Positions 24,324 to 35,126 of a DNA stretch of 64,000 nucleotides are shown here, piece after piece. The notes beneath the pieces are model-generated. The model worked only from the letters and a program-made list of their open reading frames with translations, was not told the DNA's origin and searched no databases. Location: contig NZ_JABEYA020000001.1 of assembly GCF_013074385.2 (NCBI RefSeq), positions 310,001 through 374,000 on the forward strand. The letters are read 5' to 3'. The number at the start of each line of letters is the position of its first letter. Within the stretch, counting starts at the first letter, position 1. This DNA comes from Vibrio ostreicida (GTDB taxonomy: Bacteria; Pseudomonadota; Gammaproteobacteria; Enterobacterales; Vibrionaceae). The translations under genes and the position numbers were made by a program.

Positions 24324-26177
24324 ATGATGGATCGATTACGCGAGGGCGTTAATAGCATCGCGGTTAAAATTATCCTTGGATTAATTATCCTGTCTTTTGT
24401 TTTCACGGGTGTTGGTGGTCTTGTCGGTGATGGAAGTAACCCTGCCGCTAAAGTCGGTAACAGTGAGATTGGGCGTAATGAGTTTGAACAGGCCTACCAA
24501 AATGAACGTAATCGCATGCAATCTCAGCTAGGTGATTACTTCTCTAATTTGCTCGCCGATCCGACCTATGTAGCCTCATTCCGTAAATCCGTCTTAGACA
24601 GAATGGTCAATGATTTATTGCTTGAGCAACACGCCGAGGCACTTGGTTTAAGGATCAGTGATGCACAGATCAGCAAAATGATTACTGAATTGCCTCAGTT
24701 TCAGGTTGAGGGTAAGTTCGATCAAGATGTATATCTGGCTACGCTTCGTCGTGCAGGTTATACCCCAGATGGATTTGCGGAGTATTTGCGTAAAGATTTG
24801 GTTCGCAACCAGTTACTAACGGCCGTTCAAGCTAGCGATTTTTCACTTGACGGTGAGATCGAAGCACAGAGCAAACTGCTGACGCAAACTCGTGAAATAA
24901 AGAAAATGACACTTTCTTTATCAGACTTTGCCAACAAGGCCGAGTTGTCTGAGCAAGAAATTAATGACTTCTACTCTGAGAATACGGACCAGTATACCCG
25001 TCCAGAACAGTTCAAAGTTGCCTATATTGAGCTTTCTGCCCAACAGCTCAAACAATCTGTTGTGGTCACAGGTACGCAAGCTTATCAATATTATCAGGAT
25101 CACCTCGACCAGTACTCTTCTCAAGAACAACGTCGAGTGAGTCACATCCTAGTCGAAGGTGATGATCAGGCTAAAGCTCAAGCGATGCTTGATGAGCTTA
25201 ATAACGGAGCTGATTTTGCCACTCTGGCCCAACAAAAATCTGAGGATGTTGGTAGTGCGTCAGAGGGAGGTTCACTGGGTTGGATTGAACGTGATGTCAT
25301 GGACCCTGCCTTTGAAGAGGCGGCGTTCGCTCTGAAAAAAGCGGGTGATGTGTCGGCTCTAGTGAAGTCCGACTTTGGTTATCACATCATTAAGCTTGAT
25401 GAATTAAAGCGTTCTGAAGTCAAGCCGTTTGGCGATGTCGTTGCAGAGATTAAGCAAGAGATGCAAGATCAGCAAGCCGTCGATAAATTCTATACACTTC
25501 AGAGTGAATTGGAAAAAGTGGCTTTCGAGTCACACAAGTCACTCGATGATTCTGCCAACGTGATCAAAGCAGAAATCCATACGACTGATTTTGTATCACA
25601 GGCTGAAGCGCCAGAATTACTGAAAACGCCTGCCGTAATGCAAGCGATTTTAAGCACTGCCGTAAAAGAAGACAGAGACAACTCAGAGGTTATTGAGGTG
25701 GCACCTGAGCATGTAATTGTTGTGCGTGTTGAAGATCTTCGTGAGGAAACGGTCTTGCCATTAGAGCAAGTGCGTGACCAGGTCACAGCATCGTTGGCAA
25801 AAGTGAAAGGCGAGCAAACTGCGATTGAATTGGCGGATACCTTGGTTGCTGAATTGAAGAAAGGTGATCAAACATTACTGGCGGAAAATGCCCTTGAGTT
25901 TGGTGCTGAGGAAAGTATTGATCGCAGTTCACCGTTAGCTAATATTGTCTTTTCGATGAAAAAACCGGAAGAGAATCAGGTCGAATTTGCTCAGGCTAAA
26001 GATTTGAATGGTGATATTGTAGTGGTTGAGTTGACAAACGTGAAGTCAGAGAATGATGCGCAATATCATAGCCAAATCGGTGAGCAATTAGTTCAGGTTA
26101 ACTCACAACAGAACCTGTCAGGGTTGTTGAGTATCTTGCGTAAGGACACAGAGATTCAGTACTTTATCTCCCAATAA
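24324..26177 (+). CDS. ppiD: Periplasmic folding chaperone PpiD
   Basis: PpiD is anchored in the inner membrane and helps newly exported proteins fold beside SecYEG. The 617-residue protein starts MMDRLREGVNS, has one N-terminal membrane segment (KIILGLIILSFVFTGVGGLV), a SurA-like N-domain and a parvulin-type domain (about 255-365: RRVSHILVEGD, FATLAQQKSEDVGSASEGGSLGWIERDVMDP, FGYHIIKLDE), then a further helical part. I chose ATG 24324 by comparison with E. coli PpiD; an in-frame GTG at 24306 would add six residues. A terminator follows. Confidence 0.93.
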   Translation: MMDRLREGVNSIAVKIILGLIILSFVFTGVGGLVGDGSNPAAKVGNSEIGRNEFEQAYQNERNRMQSQLGDYFSNLLADPTYVASFRKSVLDRMVNDLLLEQHAEALGLRISDAQISKMITELPQFQVEGKFDQDVYLATLRRAGYTPDGFAEYLRKDLVRNQLLTAVQASDFSLDGEIEAQSKLLTQTREIKKMTLSLSDFANKAELSEQEINDFYSENTDQYTRPEQFKVAYIELSAQQLKQSVVVTGTQAYQYYQDHLDQYSSQEQRRVSHILVEGDDQAKAQAMLDELNNGADFATLAQQKSEDVGSASEGGSLGWIERDVMDPAFEEAAFALKKAGDVSALVKSDFGYHIIKLDELKRSEVKPFGDVVAEIKQEMQDQQAVDKFYTLQSELEKVAFESHKSLDDSANVIKAEIHTTDFVSQAEAPELLKTPAVMQAILSTAVKEDRDNSEVIEVAPEHVIVVRVEDLREETVLPLEQVRDQVTASLAKVKGEQTAIELADTLVAELKKGDQTLLAENALEFGAEESIDRSSPLANIVFSMKKPEENQVEFAQAKDLNGDIVVVELTNVKSENDAQYHSQIGEQLVQVNSQQNLSGLLSILRKDTEIQYFISQ

Positions 26178-26207
26178 CATCAATATCTGTAATTGATTGG
26201 TTTATCA

Positions 26208-26233
26208 CTAGGGGCTGCTTTTGCAGCCCCTAG
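26208..26233 (+). terminator. Terminator of ppiD
   Basis: CTAGGGGCTGC / GCAGCCCCTAG with a TTTT loop makes an 11-bp perfect stem; the T-rich tail is weak. Confidence 0.75.
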
Positions 26234-26285
26234 CATTTCTATTTCTCCTCACCTCGGTTGGTGCTTCGTCTACGTTATGCTGTGA

Positions 26286-26626
<341 letters not shown>

Positions 26627-26627
<1 letters not shown>

Positions 26628-26657
26628 ATAAATAGAGCGCCCTGCGCTCTATTTATT
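26627..26657 (+). terminator. Terminator of comEA
   Basis: A 14-bp perfect stem (AATAAATAGAGCGC / GCGCTCTATTTATT) with a 3-base loop begins directly after the comEA stop codon. The tail is not T-rich beyond the stem, so ends may be protected rather than released here. Confidence 0.65.
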
Positions 26658-26767
26658 GCATTATTCCTTTCAATCCTGACTGGTGTCACGCGATAAATCC
26701 CACTATAATTCACGCCGAATATTGGTCAGCGGTTTGGCCAAAATTTCCAATCAATGTGGAGTAAAAC

Positions 26768-27448
26768 ATGTCGTCTCATACGCCGGTCGTCACCGTTGAT
26801 GGTCCCAGTGGTGCAGGTAAAGGCACTCTCTGTATGCTTTTAGCGAGAAAGCTCGATTTTCATTTACTTGATTCAGGCGCCATATACCGCGTATTAGCCT
26901 TAGCGGCGCTGCATCATGGTGTCGATTTAGAGTCAGAAGATGCATTAGTCCCGATCGCCTCTCACTTAGACGTTCAATTTATTGCCGAGGGTGACTTGGT
27001 TAAAGTCATTCTTGAAGGCGAAGATGTTTCGCGCGAGTTACGTAAAGAACAGACGGGTATGGCGGCGTCGAAAATCGCTGCTCTACCTCGCGTACGAGAA
27101 GCTTTATTACGCCGTCAGCGTGCTTTCAGTGAAGGGAGTGGCCTTGTTGCAGATGGGCGAGACATGGGCACCGTTGTCTTTCCTCAGGCCGAGGTGAAAA
27201 TTTTCCTTGATGCAAGTGCTGAAGAACGGGCCAGTCGCCGGTTTAAACAGTTGCAAGGCAAGGGCTTAGATGTTAAATTTGAGCACCTTTTGAGCGAGAT
27301 CCAAGAGCGTGACGATCGAGATCGTAATCGCCCGGTGGCACCGTTACGCCCCGCTGAGGATGCGCTTGTGCTGGATTCCACTACGTTATCTATCGACGAA
27401 GTGGTTGAAAAAGCACTACAATATACCGAATCTAAACTAGTAGTTTAG
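26768..27448 (+). CDS. cmk: Cytidylate kinase
   Basis: Cmk phosphorylates CMP and dCMP in pyrimidine salvage. The 226-residue protein has Walker [10 protein letters not shown] (about 13-21), the nucleotide-binding [22 protein letters not shown] and the lid region with [13 protein letters not shown]. The length is right for the family. It lies upstream of rpsA, the order found in E. coli. Confidence 0.96.
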   Translation: MSSHTPVVTVDGPSGAGKGTLCMLLARKLDFHLLDSGAIYRVLALAALHHGVDLESEDALVPIASHLDVQFIAEGDLVKVILEGEDVSRELRKEQTGMAASKIAALPRVREALLRRQRAFSEGSGLVADGRDMGTVVFPQAEVKIFLDASAEERASRRFKQLQGKGLDVKFEHLLSEIQERDDRDRNRPVAPLRPAEDALVLDSTTLSIDEVVEKALQYTESKLVV

Positions 27449-27551
27449 GCTACTAGGTAAGAGCGTTGGTCGCAAGGATGATGGCTGGCGAATTTAATAA
27501 CCCCATGTGGTAGGACACCCGTGGACGTTTAATTTATTGAAGATTAACTAA

Positions 27552-29222
27552 ATGACTGAATCTTTTGCTCAACTCTTTGAAGAGTTTCTAAACGAAACTG
27601 AATTCCAACAAGGCACTATCGTTAAAGGTACTGTTGTCGCTATCGAGAACGGTTTCGTTCTTGTTGATGCGGGCCTTAAGTCTGAATCTGCAATCCCAGC
27701 AGAACAGTTCAAGAACGCTGCAGGCGAACTTGAAGTTGAAGTGGGTACAGAAGTCGACGTAGCGCTAGACGCTGTAGAAGATGGTTTCGGTGAAACTCAG
27801 CTTTCTCGTGAGAAAGCGAAGCGTCACGAAGCTTGGATCGTTCTAGAGAAAGCTTACGAAGAAGCTGAAACTGTTGTTGGTATCATCAACGGTAAAGTGA
27901 AAGGCGGTTTCACTGTTGAACTTAACGGTATCCGTGCTTTCCTTCCTGGTTCTCTAGTAGACGTACGTCCAATTCGCGACACTGCTCACCTAGAAAATAA
28001 AGAGCTAGAGTTCAAAGTTATCAAACTTGACCAGAAGCGTAACAACGTTGTTGTTTCTCGCCGTGCGGTTATTGAGTCTGAGAACAGCGTTGAGCGTGAT
28101 GAGCTTCTTGAGTCTCTACAAGAAGGCGCAGAAGTTAAAGGTATCGTTAAGAACCTAACTGACTACGGCGCGTTCGTAGATCTAGGTGGTGTTGACGGTC
28201 TACTGCACATCACAGATATGGCTTGGAAGCGCGTTAAGCATCCTTCTGAGATCGTTAACGTTGGTGACGAAATCCAAGTTAAAGTTCTTAAGTTCGATCG
28301 TGAGCGCACTCGTGTATCTTTAGGTCTTAAGCAACTTGGTGAAGATCCATGGGTAGCAATCGCTAAGCGTTACCCAGAAGGTCACAGACTTTCTGGTCGT
28401 GTTACTAACCTAACTGACTACGGCTGCTTCGTTGAAATTGAAGAAGGCGTTGAAGGTCTAGTACACGTTTCTGAAATGGACTGGACGAACAAGAACATTC
28501 ACCCATCTAAAGTTGTTAATGTTGGCGACGAAGTTGAGGTTATGGTTCTTGAAATCGACGAAGAGCGTCGTCGTATCTCTCTAGGTCTGAAACAGTGTAA
28601 AGCGAACCCTTGGCAGTCTTTCGCTGAAGCGCAAGCTAAAGGCGACAAAGTAACAGGTAAGATCAAGTCTATCACTGACTTTGGTATCTTCATCGGTCTT
28701 GACGGCGGCATCGACGGTCTAGTTCACCTATCTGACATTTCTTGGAATGTGACAGGCGAAGATGCAGTTCGTGAATACAAGAAGGGTGACGAGATCTCTG
28801 CAGTTGTTCTAGCTGTTGATGCTGAGCGCGAGCGTATCTCACTAGGCGTTAAGCAAATGGAAAATGACCCATTCAACGCTTATGTTGCTGAGAAGAAGAA
28901 AGGTGTACTTGTTAACGGTACTGTTACGGCAGTAGACGCGAAAGGTGCAACTATCGAGCTTGAAGAAGGCGTAGAAGGTTACATCCGTGCTTCTGAAGCA
29001 TCACGTGACCGCGTTGAAGATGCTTCTCTAGTCCTAAGCGTTGGCGACAGCGTTGAAGCGAAGTTCACAGGTGTAGACCGTAAGAACCGCGTAATCAACT
29101 TGTCTGTTAAAGCCAAAGATGAAGCTGAAGAGCAAGAAGCAATGGCGACTCTGAACAAAACTGATGAAGCTTCGTTCGGTAACGCAATGGCTGACGCATT
29201 CAAAGCAGCTAAAGGCGAATAA
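27552..29222 (+). CDS. rpsA: 30S ribosomal protein S1
   Basis: S1 binds mRNA and brings it to the 30S subunit; it is essential for most initiation. The 556-residue protein has six S1 repeats, visible through [94 protein letters not shown] and [23 protein letters not shown]. Codon use is strongly that of a highly expressed gene. In E. coli, S1 represses its own translation through a structured leader; the 100-base leader here has no strong Shine-Dalgarno, which agrees. A terminator follows. Confidence 0.97.
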   Translation: MTESFAQLFEEFLNETEFQQGTIVKGTVVAIENGFVLVDAGLKSESAIPAEQFKNAAGELEVEVGTEVDVALDAVEDGFGETQLSREKAKRHEAWIVLEKAYEEAETVVGIINGKVKGGFTVELNGIRAFLPGSLVDVRPIRDTAHLENKELEFKVIKLDQKRNNVVVSRRAVIESENSVERDELLESLQEGAEVKGIVKNLTDYGAFVDLGGVDGLLHITDMAWKRVKHPSEIVNVGDEIQVKVLKFDRERTRVSLGLKQLGEDPWVAIAKRYPEGHRLSGRVTNLTDYGCFVEIEEGVEGLVHVSEMDWTNKNIHPSKVVNVGDEVEVMVLEIDEERRRISLGLKQCKANPWQSFAEAQAKGDKVTGKIKSITDFGIFIGLDGGIDGLVHLSDISWNVTGEDAVREYKKGDEISAVVLAVDAERERISLGVKQMENDPFNAYVAEKKKGVLVNGTVTAVDAKGATIELEEGVEGYIRASEASRDRVEDASLVLSVGDSVEAKFTGVDRKNRVINLSVKAKDEAEEQEAMATLNKTDEASFGNAMADAFKAAKGE

Positions 29223-29240
29223 TCATTCGTTTTATTAAGA

Positions 29241-29267
29241 AAAGGAGCCGATAAGGCTCCTTTTTTA
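29241..29267 (+). terminator. Terminator of rpsA
   Basis: AAAGGAGCC / GGCTCCTTT is followed by TTT. Confidence 0.88.
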
Positions 29268-29435
29268 TGTGGCTAACGACTATCTTTATAATATCAATCC
29301 CAACAAGCCACTCACATAAATCATAATTATTAATTACACAAACCCCTGATTTTGTGTCTAGAATTGATAGCAAGTGTTTGTTGGAATTAGTATTACTTAC
29401 TATAATAAGTGATGAATGACTCTATGAGGGAAACT

Positions 29436-29717
29436 ATGACTAAGTCTGAACTAATTGAGAGACTCTGTGCTGAGCAAACCCACCTATCAGCAAAAGAGAT
29501 TGAAGACGCCGTTAAAGACATTTTAGAGCATATGGCTTCGACATTAGAGGATGGAGACAGAATCGAGATTCGTGGATTCGGTAGCTTCTCTCTTCACTAT
29601 CGCGAGCCTCGTGTAGGGCGAAACCCAAAGACCGGTGATAAAGTAGAGTTAGACGGTAAATACGTACCGCATTTTAAACCGGGTAAGGAATTGCGTGAGC
29701 GTGTTAATCTCAGTTGA
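29436..29717 (+). CDS. ihfB: Integration host factor subunit beta
   Basis: IHF-beta pairs with IHF-alpha to bend DNA sharply at defined sites; it also supports sigma-54 promoters such as that of dctP. The 93-residue protein starts [10 protein letters not shown] and has the arm [26 protein letters not shown] and the end [15 protein letters not shown] chose ATG 29436, which has GAGGGA upstream and gives the family's usual N-terminus; ATG 29409 is too early. A terminator separates it from lapA. Confidence 0.95.
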   Translation: MTKSELIERLCAEQTHLSAKEIEDAVKDILEHMASTLEDGDRIEIRGFGSFSLHYREPRVGRNPKTGDKVELDGKYVPHFKPGKELRERVNLS

Positions 29718-29735
29718 TCGCTGAGCACATTTTTC

Positions 29736-29767
29736 AAAACGGCATACTGAAGGTATGCCGTTTTTTT
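29736..29767 (+). terminator. Terminator of ihfB
   Basis: A 12-bp perfect stem (AAAACGGCATAC / GTATGCCGTTTT) with a 5-base loop is followed by TTT. Confidence 0.92.
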
Positions 29768-29854
29768 ATGAAACGAAATTCTCAGATAACCATGGTTTGT
29801 TTTAAGGTTTTACTGCATAATCGTACCAGCAGATCTCCATATAGGTGACACAAT

Positions 29855-30139
29855 ATGAAAATTATAAAAACGCTTATCGTGCTGGTCTTATTTCTGATGA
29901 CGTTGTTTTTGGGCTCTCTAAACCGAGAAGTCGTTAACTTTAATTACTTACTGGCACAAGGCGACTTTTATCTTTCAACCCTTTTGGGCAGTGTTTTTGT
30001 TGTTGGCTTTGTATTGGCTTGGCTTATCTTTGGTAGCTTGTATTTGCGTGCTCAGCTCCAAGTAAAAAAGTTAAGAAAGCAACTGATTGAGTTGTCACCA
30101 AGAGAGGGTGAAACGCAACAACAGGTCAACGCCAAATAA
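29855..30139 (+). CDS. lapA: Lipopolysaccharide assembly protein LapA
   Basis: LapA (YciS) is an inner-membrane partner of LapB in the control of LPS assembly. The 94-residue protein has two membrane segments (LIVLVLFLMTLFLGS and STLLGSVFVVGFVLAWLIFGSLYL) and the family's NREVVNFNYLLAQ between them. The C-terminus is a charged helix. It lies 24 bases before lapB, the usual pair. Confidence 0.9.
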   Translation: MKIIKTLIVLVLFLMTLFLGSLNREVVNFNYLLAQGDFYLSTLLGSVFVVGFVLAWLIFGSLYLRAQLQVKKLRKQLIELSPREGETQQQVNAK

Positions 30140-30163
30140 GCAGTATAGGTAGATGTTTACTCG

Positions 30164-31333
30164 ATGCTAGAAATACTCTTCTTGTTACTGCCAATCGCCG
30201 CCGCTTATGGTTGGTACATGGGCAACCGAAGTGCCCAGCAAGACAAGCAGAAACATTCCAATCAAATATCTCGTCAATACGTGACGGGCTTAAACCTGCT
30301 TTTGTCAGACCAGTCCGATAAAGCGGTTGACCACTTTATCGAACTCCTTCAAGTCGACAATGAGACCATAGATACTCACCTTGCGCTGGGTAACTTGTTC
30401 CGTTCGAGGGGAGAAGTCGACCGCGCGATACGTATTCACCAGAACTTGATTTCACGTTCAGGGCTCACCGTCGACCAAAAGAACATTGCTTTGCAGCAAC
30501 TCGCTAAAGATTACATGGTTTCTGGCTTCCTTGACCGTGCGGAAAAAATCTTCGAACAGTTGGTTAGTGAGCCGGATCATAAGGAAGCTGCTTTACACCA
30601 GCTGGTTACGATTTATCAGCAGACCCGTGAATGGTCAAAAGCGATTCAATATGCCTCTCAACTCGTTAAGCTCGGTAAAAAGCGGATGAGAAGCACGATT
30701 GCCCACTTTTTATGTGAATTGGCTCTGCAGGCGAAAACCGACGGCGATGATAGTGGTGCAATTCAGTATTTTAAACGTGCCTTGTCCGAGGATGACAAAT
30801 GTGTGCGTGCCAGTATCTCTTTAGGTAGACATTATCTCGACGTTGAAGATTATGCGCAAACTATCAAGTATATGAAAAGGGTCATCGAGCAGGATATCGA
30901 TTTTATCAGTGAGGTATTGCCGATTCTAGCGGATTGCTACCATCATCTTGGTCAGGAAGAAGAGTTGCTTGATTTTCTGCGTCAGTGTATTTCGGCTAAG
31001 GCGGGGGTTTCTGCAGAGTTGATGCTGGCGCAGATGGTGGCGCAGCATGATGGCGCTGGCTCAGCCCAAGAGCTGTTGACGCGCCAGTTGGTTATTAACC
31101 CGACGATGAAAGGTTTTTATCGGTTGATGGATTACCATCTCGCCGACGCAGAGGAAGGCCGAGCCAAAGCCAGTTTGCAAACCTTGCAAAAATTAGTTGG
31201 CGAACAACTTAAAGTCAAACCGCATTACCGTTGTCGAAAGTGTGGTTTCTCTACGCATTCGATGTACTGGCACTGCCCGTCATGCAAAGGGTGGGGAACC
31301 ATTAAGCCAATACGTGGCCTTGATGGTGAATAA
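30164..31333 (+). CDS. lapB: Lipopolysaccharide assembly protein LapB
   Basis: LapB (YciM) guides turnover of LpxC by FtsH and so balances LPS and phospholipid synthesis. The 389-residue protein has an N-terminal membrane anchor (LEILFLLLPIAAAYGWYMG), a long array of TPR repeats (about 45-330) and a C-terminal rubredoxin-type zinc site, CRKCGFST and CPSCKGW. All four Cys are present. The start lies 24 bases after lapA. Confidence 0.94.
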   Translation: MLEILFLLLPIAAAYGWYMGNRSAQQDKQKHSNQISRQYVTGLNLLLSDQSDKAVDHFIELLQVDNETIDTHLALGNLFRSRGEVDRAIRIHQNLISRSGLTVDQKNIALQQLAKDYMVSGFLDRAEKIFEQLVSEPDHKEAALHQLVTIYQQTREWSKAIQYASQLVKLGKKRMRSTIAHFLCELALQAKTDGDDSGAIQYFKRALSEDDKCVRASISLGRHYLDVEDYAQTIKYMKRVIEQDIDFISEVLPILADCYHHLGQEEELLDFLRQCISAKAGVSAELMLAQMVAQHDGAGSAQELLTRQLVINPTMKGFYRLMDYHLADAEEGRAKASLQTLQKLVGEQLKVKPHYRCRKCGFSTHSMYWHCPSCKGWGTIKPIRGLDGE

Positions 31334-31364
31334 TGAATAAGATTGGTGTTCCAATCAAAAAAAT

Positions 31365-31391
31365 AGCAGCGGTGATCCCGCTGCTTTTTTT
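31365..31391 (+). terminator. Terminator of lapAB
   Basis: AGCAGCGG / CCGCTGCT is followed by seven T. Confidence 0.85.
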
Positions 31392-31415
31392 AGGCATGTG
31401 TAAGTAGGAGATGAA

Positions 31416-32111
31416 ATGATTGATCAAAAAGTAATTGTCGCACTAGATTACGCTAATCAAGCGGAGGCACTGGCGTTTGTCGACAAAATTGACCCAAGTG
31501 CGTGCCGGTTGAAAGTGGGTAAGGAAATGTTCACCTTATTCGGCCCTGAATTTGTGAAACAATTGCATCAGCGCGACTTTTCGGTATTTTTGGACTTAAA
31601 GTTTCATGATATACCCAACACATGCTCTAAAGCCGTACGAGCTGCGGCTGACCTTGGAGTATGGATGGTCAACGTTCATGCCAGCGGTGGCGAAAGAATG
31701 ATGACAGCCTGCCGAGAAATTCTTCAACCGTATGCCAATGAGCGTCCTTTGTTAATTGGCGTCACGGTTCTGACTAGCATGCAGCAAACGGATCTCGCAG
31801 GCATAGGCATTGATGTGGATCCTAAACAGCACGTCGGCCGCTTGGCAACGTTAGCAAAAAACTCTGGCTTGGATGGGGTTGTCTGTTCGGCTCAGGAAGC
31901 CACGATGTTGAACGCTGATCTCGGTAAAGAGTTTAAGCTTGTTACCCCAGGAATACGACCTCTCGGTGCTGATGTGGGTGATCAAAAACGGATTATGACA
32001 CCAGTAGAAGCGATTCAATCGGGGGCAGATTATTTGGTGATTGGTCGCCCAATTACGTTAGCCGAAAACCCAGCGGCGGTACTGAAAGAGATTAATGCAT
32101 CTTTGATCTAA
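31416..32111 (+). CDS. pyrF: Orotidine 5'-phosphate decarboxylase
   Basis: PyrF makes UMP from OMP, the last step of pyrimidine synthesis. The 231-residue TIM-barrel protein has the Lys-Asp catalytic segment [10 protein letters not shown] (about 60-69), the strands [10 protein letters not shown] and [10 protein letters not shown], and the phosphate site [15 protein letters not shown] with [11 protein letters not shown]. It follows lapAB across a terminator, as in many gammaproteobacteria, and is convergent with miaE. Confidence 0.96.
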   Translation: MIDQKVIVALDYANQAEALAFVDKIDPSACRLKVGKEMFTLFGPEFVKQLHQRDFSVFLDLKFHDIPNTCSKAVRAAADLGVWMVNVHASGGERMMTACREILQPYANERPLLIGVTVLTSMQQTDLAGIGIDVDPKQHVGRLATLAKNSGLDGVVCSAQEATMLNADLGKEFKLVTPGIRPLGADVGDQKRIMTPVEAIQSGADYLVIGRPITLAENPAAVLKEINASLI

Positions 32112-32189
32112 CCACGTGATGTTATCAGCATGGGGCTCTGAGGCTTTACATCTGTGCCTCGTGAGCCTCTTGTTTATACGATGGCGTGG

Positions 32190-32969
32190 TCAACACGAGA
32201 GGGCAGGTGCCCCACTATGGAACTTAAAATCATTATCTGGGCTGGAAATGAACTCAGCTTCAAGTTGACCAAAAAACGCTACTCGTTGAGAGATGTCTTT
32301 CCCCGCGATGTCCTTCGCCAGAGTCAGGTAGTCTTGAAAATGGCGGGCTTCTGATCGTAACAAGGAAAGATAAAACTTAGCTATGTCGTCATCCATATGG
32401 GGCGCTAGCTTGGCAAAGCGCTCACAAGAGCGTGCTTCGATATAAGCCCCGATAATGAGTTTATCGATTAGGGTTTGAGGCTCATGGGTTTTCATATGAG
32501 CTAAAAGCCCTTTTGCGTAACGGCCAGCGGGAATTGGTTCGTAGGTTAGCCCGCGTTGCTCGATTATTTCCAACACCTGATAAAAATGGTGCAATTCTTC
32601 TTTAATGAGCAAGACCATTTTGTCTATCAGGTTTTGGCTATACATCGATTCTGATTTGGCTATGATTGATTTAGAAATCGCGCTTTTTCCTTTCAACGTC
32701 GCCAGAGAACCGATTTTTTTATAGGCAAAGTCTTCATAAGGTTTGAACCAATCCAACAGATTGAGCTGGCTGGATTTATCAACAGCGTATTTACGAATTA
32801 GATACATTGCTGATTGTCCAGCTTTCAGCTCGCACATTAAATGATCCATCAACACGGTCTTCAGGTTTTCTGGTTTACGTGCTTCCACCACCCATGATTC
32901 TGGTGTAGAGCATTGCAGAAAACGGTTGATAGGAAGAAGCAGAGAATCGTAGTTATCGAAGTCAGTCAT
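32190..32969 (-). CDS. miaE: tRNA 2-methylthio-N6-isopentenyl adenosine-37 hydroxylase MiaE
   Basis: MiaE is the oxygen-dependent di-iron enzyme that hydroxylates the ms2i6A37 base of tRNA. The 259-residue, mostly helical protein has the expected Glu/His ligands: the first helix with HLMCELKAGQ, the EELHHFYQVLE motif, the second helix with EARSCERFAKLAP and the final EARHFQDYLTLA. It lies convergent to pyrF and is followed (upstream in its frame) by a terminator that closes the coiled-coil gene. Confidence 0.9.
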   Translation of the reverse strand: MTDFDNYDSLLLPINRFLQCSTPESWVVEARKPENLKTVLMDHLMCELKAGQSAMYLIRKYAVDKSSQLNLLDWFKPYEDFAYKKIGSLATLKGKSAISKSIIAKSESMYSQNLIDKMVLLIKEELHHFYQVLEIIEQRGLTYEPIPAGRYAKGLLAHMKTHEPQTLIDKLIIGAYIEARSCERFAKLAPHMDDDIAKFYLSLLRSEARHFQDYLTLAKDIAGKDISQRVAFFGQLEAEFISSPDNDFKFHSGAPALSC

Positions 32970-32986
32970 AGTTATTCAATCAAGAG

Positions 32987-33010
32987 AAAAGGCCGCAATT
33001 GCGGCCTTTT
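32987..33010 (-). terminator. Terminator between the coiled-coil gene and miaE
   Basis: A 10-bp perfect stem (AAAAGGCCGC / GCGGCCTTTT) with an AATT loop ends the leftward gene at 33035-33799. Confidence 0.85.
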
Positions 33011-33034
33011 GAGATAATGGCTGAAGGGATTATA

Positions 33035-33799
33035 TTACCATTTTTTCTTTTCGCCAAAGAGTTCGTCCATATCATTTTTACGCTGATCTTCTTCGATTTG
33101 ATGAAGTTCTTCGGCATTTTTAGAATGGCGCTTATTCTCAAGGTCATCGAGCATCTGTTGTAGCTTTTCTCGGGCTTGGTTGGAGTAGTTATCATTCTTG
33201 TTACTCAACACGTCCAGCCCTTTTTTCAAGAGCTGTAATGCCGTTCCGGGCTGGCCACGTACAATGGAATCATTGGCCCTTTTGATGACATTTTCGATGT
33301 TGATCCGCACCTGAATCGTCTCTAAGCGTCCATTTTCTGCGACGTAGCCTTGGGTATCGAGGCGTCCCTTATTGTGTTCACTGCGGATGGTATCGCGTAG
33401 GCGTTTAACCAATTTCAGCATGACGATTGCTTGTTTGTCACTCGATGGGGTTTTGAATTCGGTGCTTTCGCCGCCCTTAGCGTTTTCCTTGAGCTGCTTT
33501 ATTTGTTGCTTAACGTGTGCAACGCGTTGTTCAAGCTGTTTGTTCTTAGGATCAAGTTCAAACATACTCTCTAAAGAATCGAGAATCCGACCGTTAAGAC
33601 AGATCAAAAGCTCTTTGCTGTAAGGGACATTGTTTGCGTGCCCAATCAGCTCTTCAGTGGCGTCGATAATTGCCAGATATCTGGCCCCTTCCTGCTTGCG
33701 AGCACTTTCGACTTTGACTTTGTACTGCAGCATAATGTTATAGCCAAGGACTAATACTAGTAAGATGGCAACTAAAGCTATGATTAACCCAATATTCAT
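33035..33799 (-). CDS. Membrane-anchored coiled-coil protein, unknown function
   Basis: I do not recognise this 254-residue protein by function; it looks like a conserved Vibrionaceae hypothetical. It starts with one membrane segment (MNIGLIIALVAILLVLVLGYNIML), then a soluble part rich in charged helices (about 80-110 and 190-245) with coiled-coil spacing. A middle region (KRANDSIVRGQPGTALQLLKKGLDVL) reads like a TPR-type hairpin. The C-terminus is strongly charged (EDQRKNDMDELFGEKKKW). It is divergent from cysB across 298 bases. An envelope-associated scaffold or adaptor is possible. Confidence 0.7.
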   Translation of the reverse strand: MNIGLIIALVAILLVLVLGYNIMLQYKVKVESARKQEGARYLAIIDATEELIGHANNVPYSKELLICLNGRILDSLESMFELDPKNKQLEQRVAHVKQQIKQLKENAKGGESTEFKTPSSDKQAIVMLKLVKRLRDTIRSEHNKGRLDTQGYVAENGRLETIQVRINIENVIKRANDSIVRGQPGTALQLLKKGLDVLSNKNDNYSNQAREKLQQMLDDLENKRHSKNAEELHQIEEDQRKNDMDELFGEKKKW

Positions 33800-34076
33800 A
33801 AATTCCGTATCTTATGTTTGTTGGCTAGCGAGTAAGGATACACGCTTTCAAAGAAACCCTGCACCCTATTGTACATTATTATGTTTTCGCCGCTAAATAT
33901 TAATGAAAACTCTGATCTATGAATGAATTATGAGTCATAGATTACAAAAAAGTCATCTAATTTTTAAAATTGCTCTTAAGTGAGATTACCGATTTATCCA
34001 AATAGGCTATCAATTTCAATCAAGAGGCGTTATAACTAAATATTATAAACCAAATTAGCTCAATGTGAGCAACTGA

Positions 34077-35072
<996 letters not shown>

Positions 35073-35126
35073 GACTTTCTTATGAACAAGCTTCTCTCTA
35101 AAATAGGCAAAGATCTGGGGGGAAGT

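Noticed and set aside
32140..32169. GAGGCT / AGCCTC pair between pyrF and miaE as a terminator
   Set aside because: The stem is short with an 18-base loop and has no T-run on either side.
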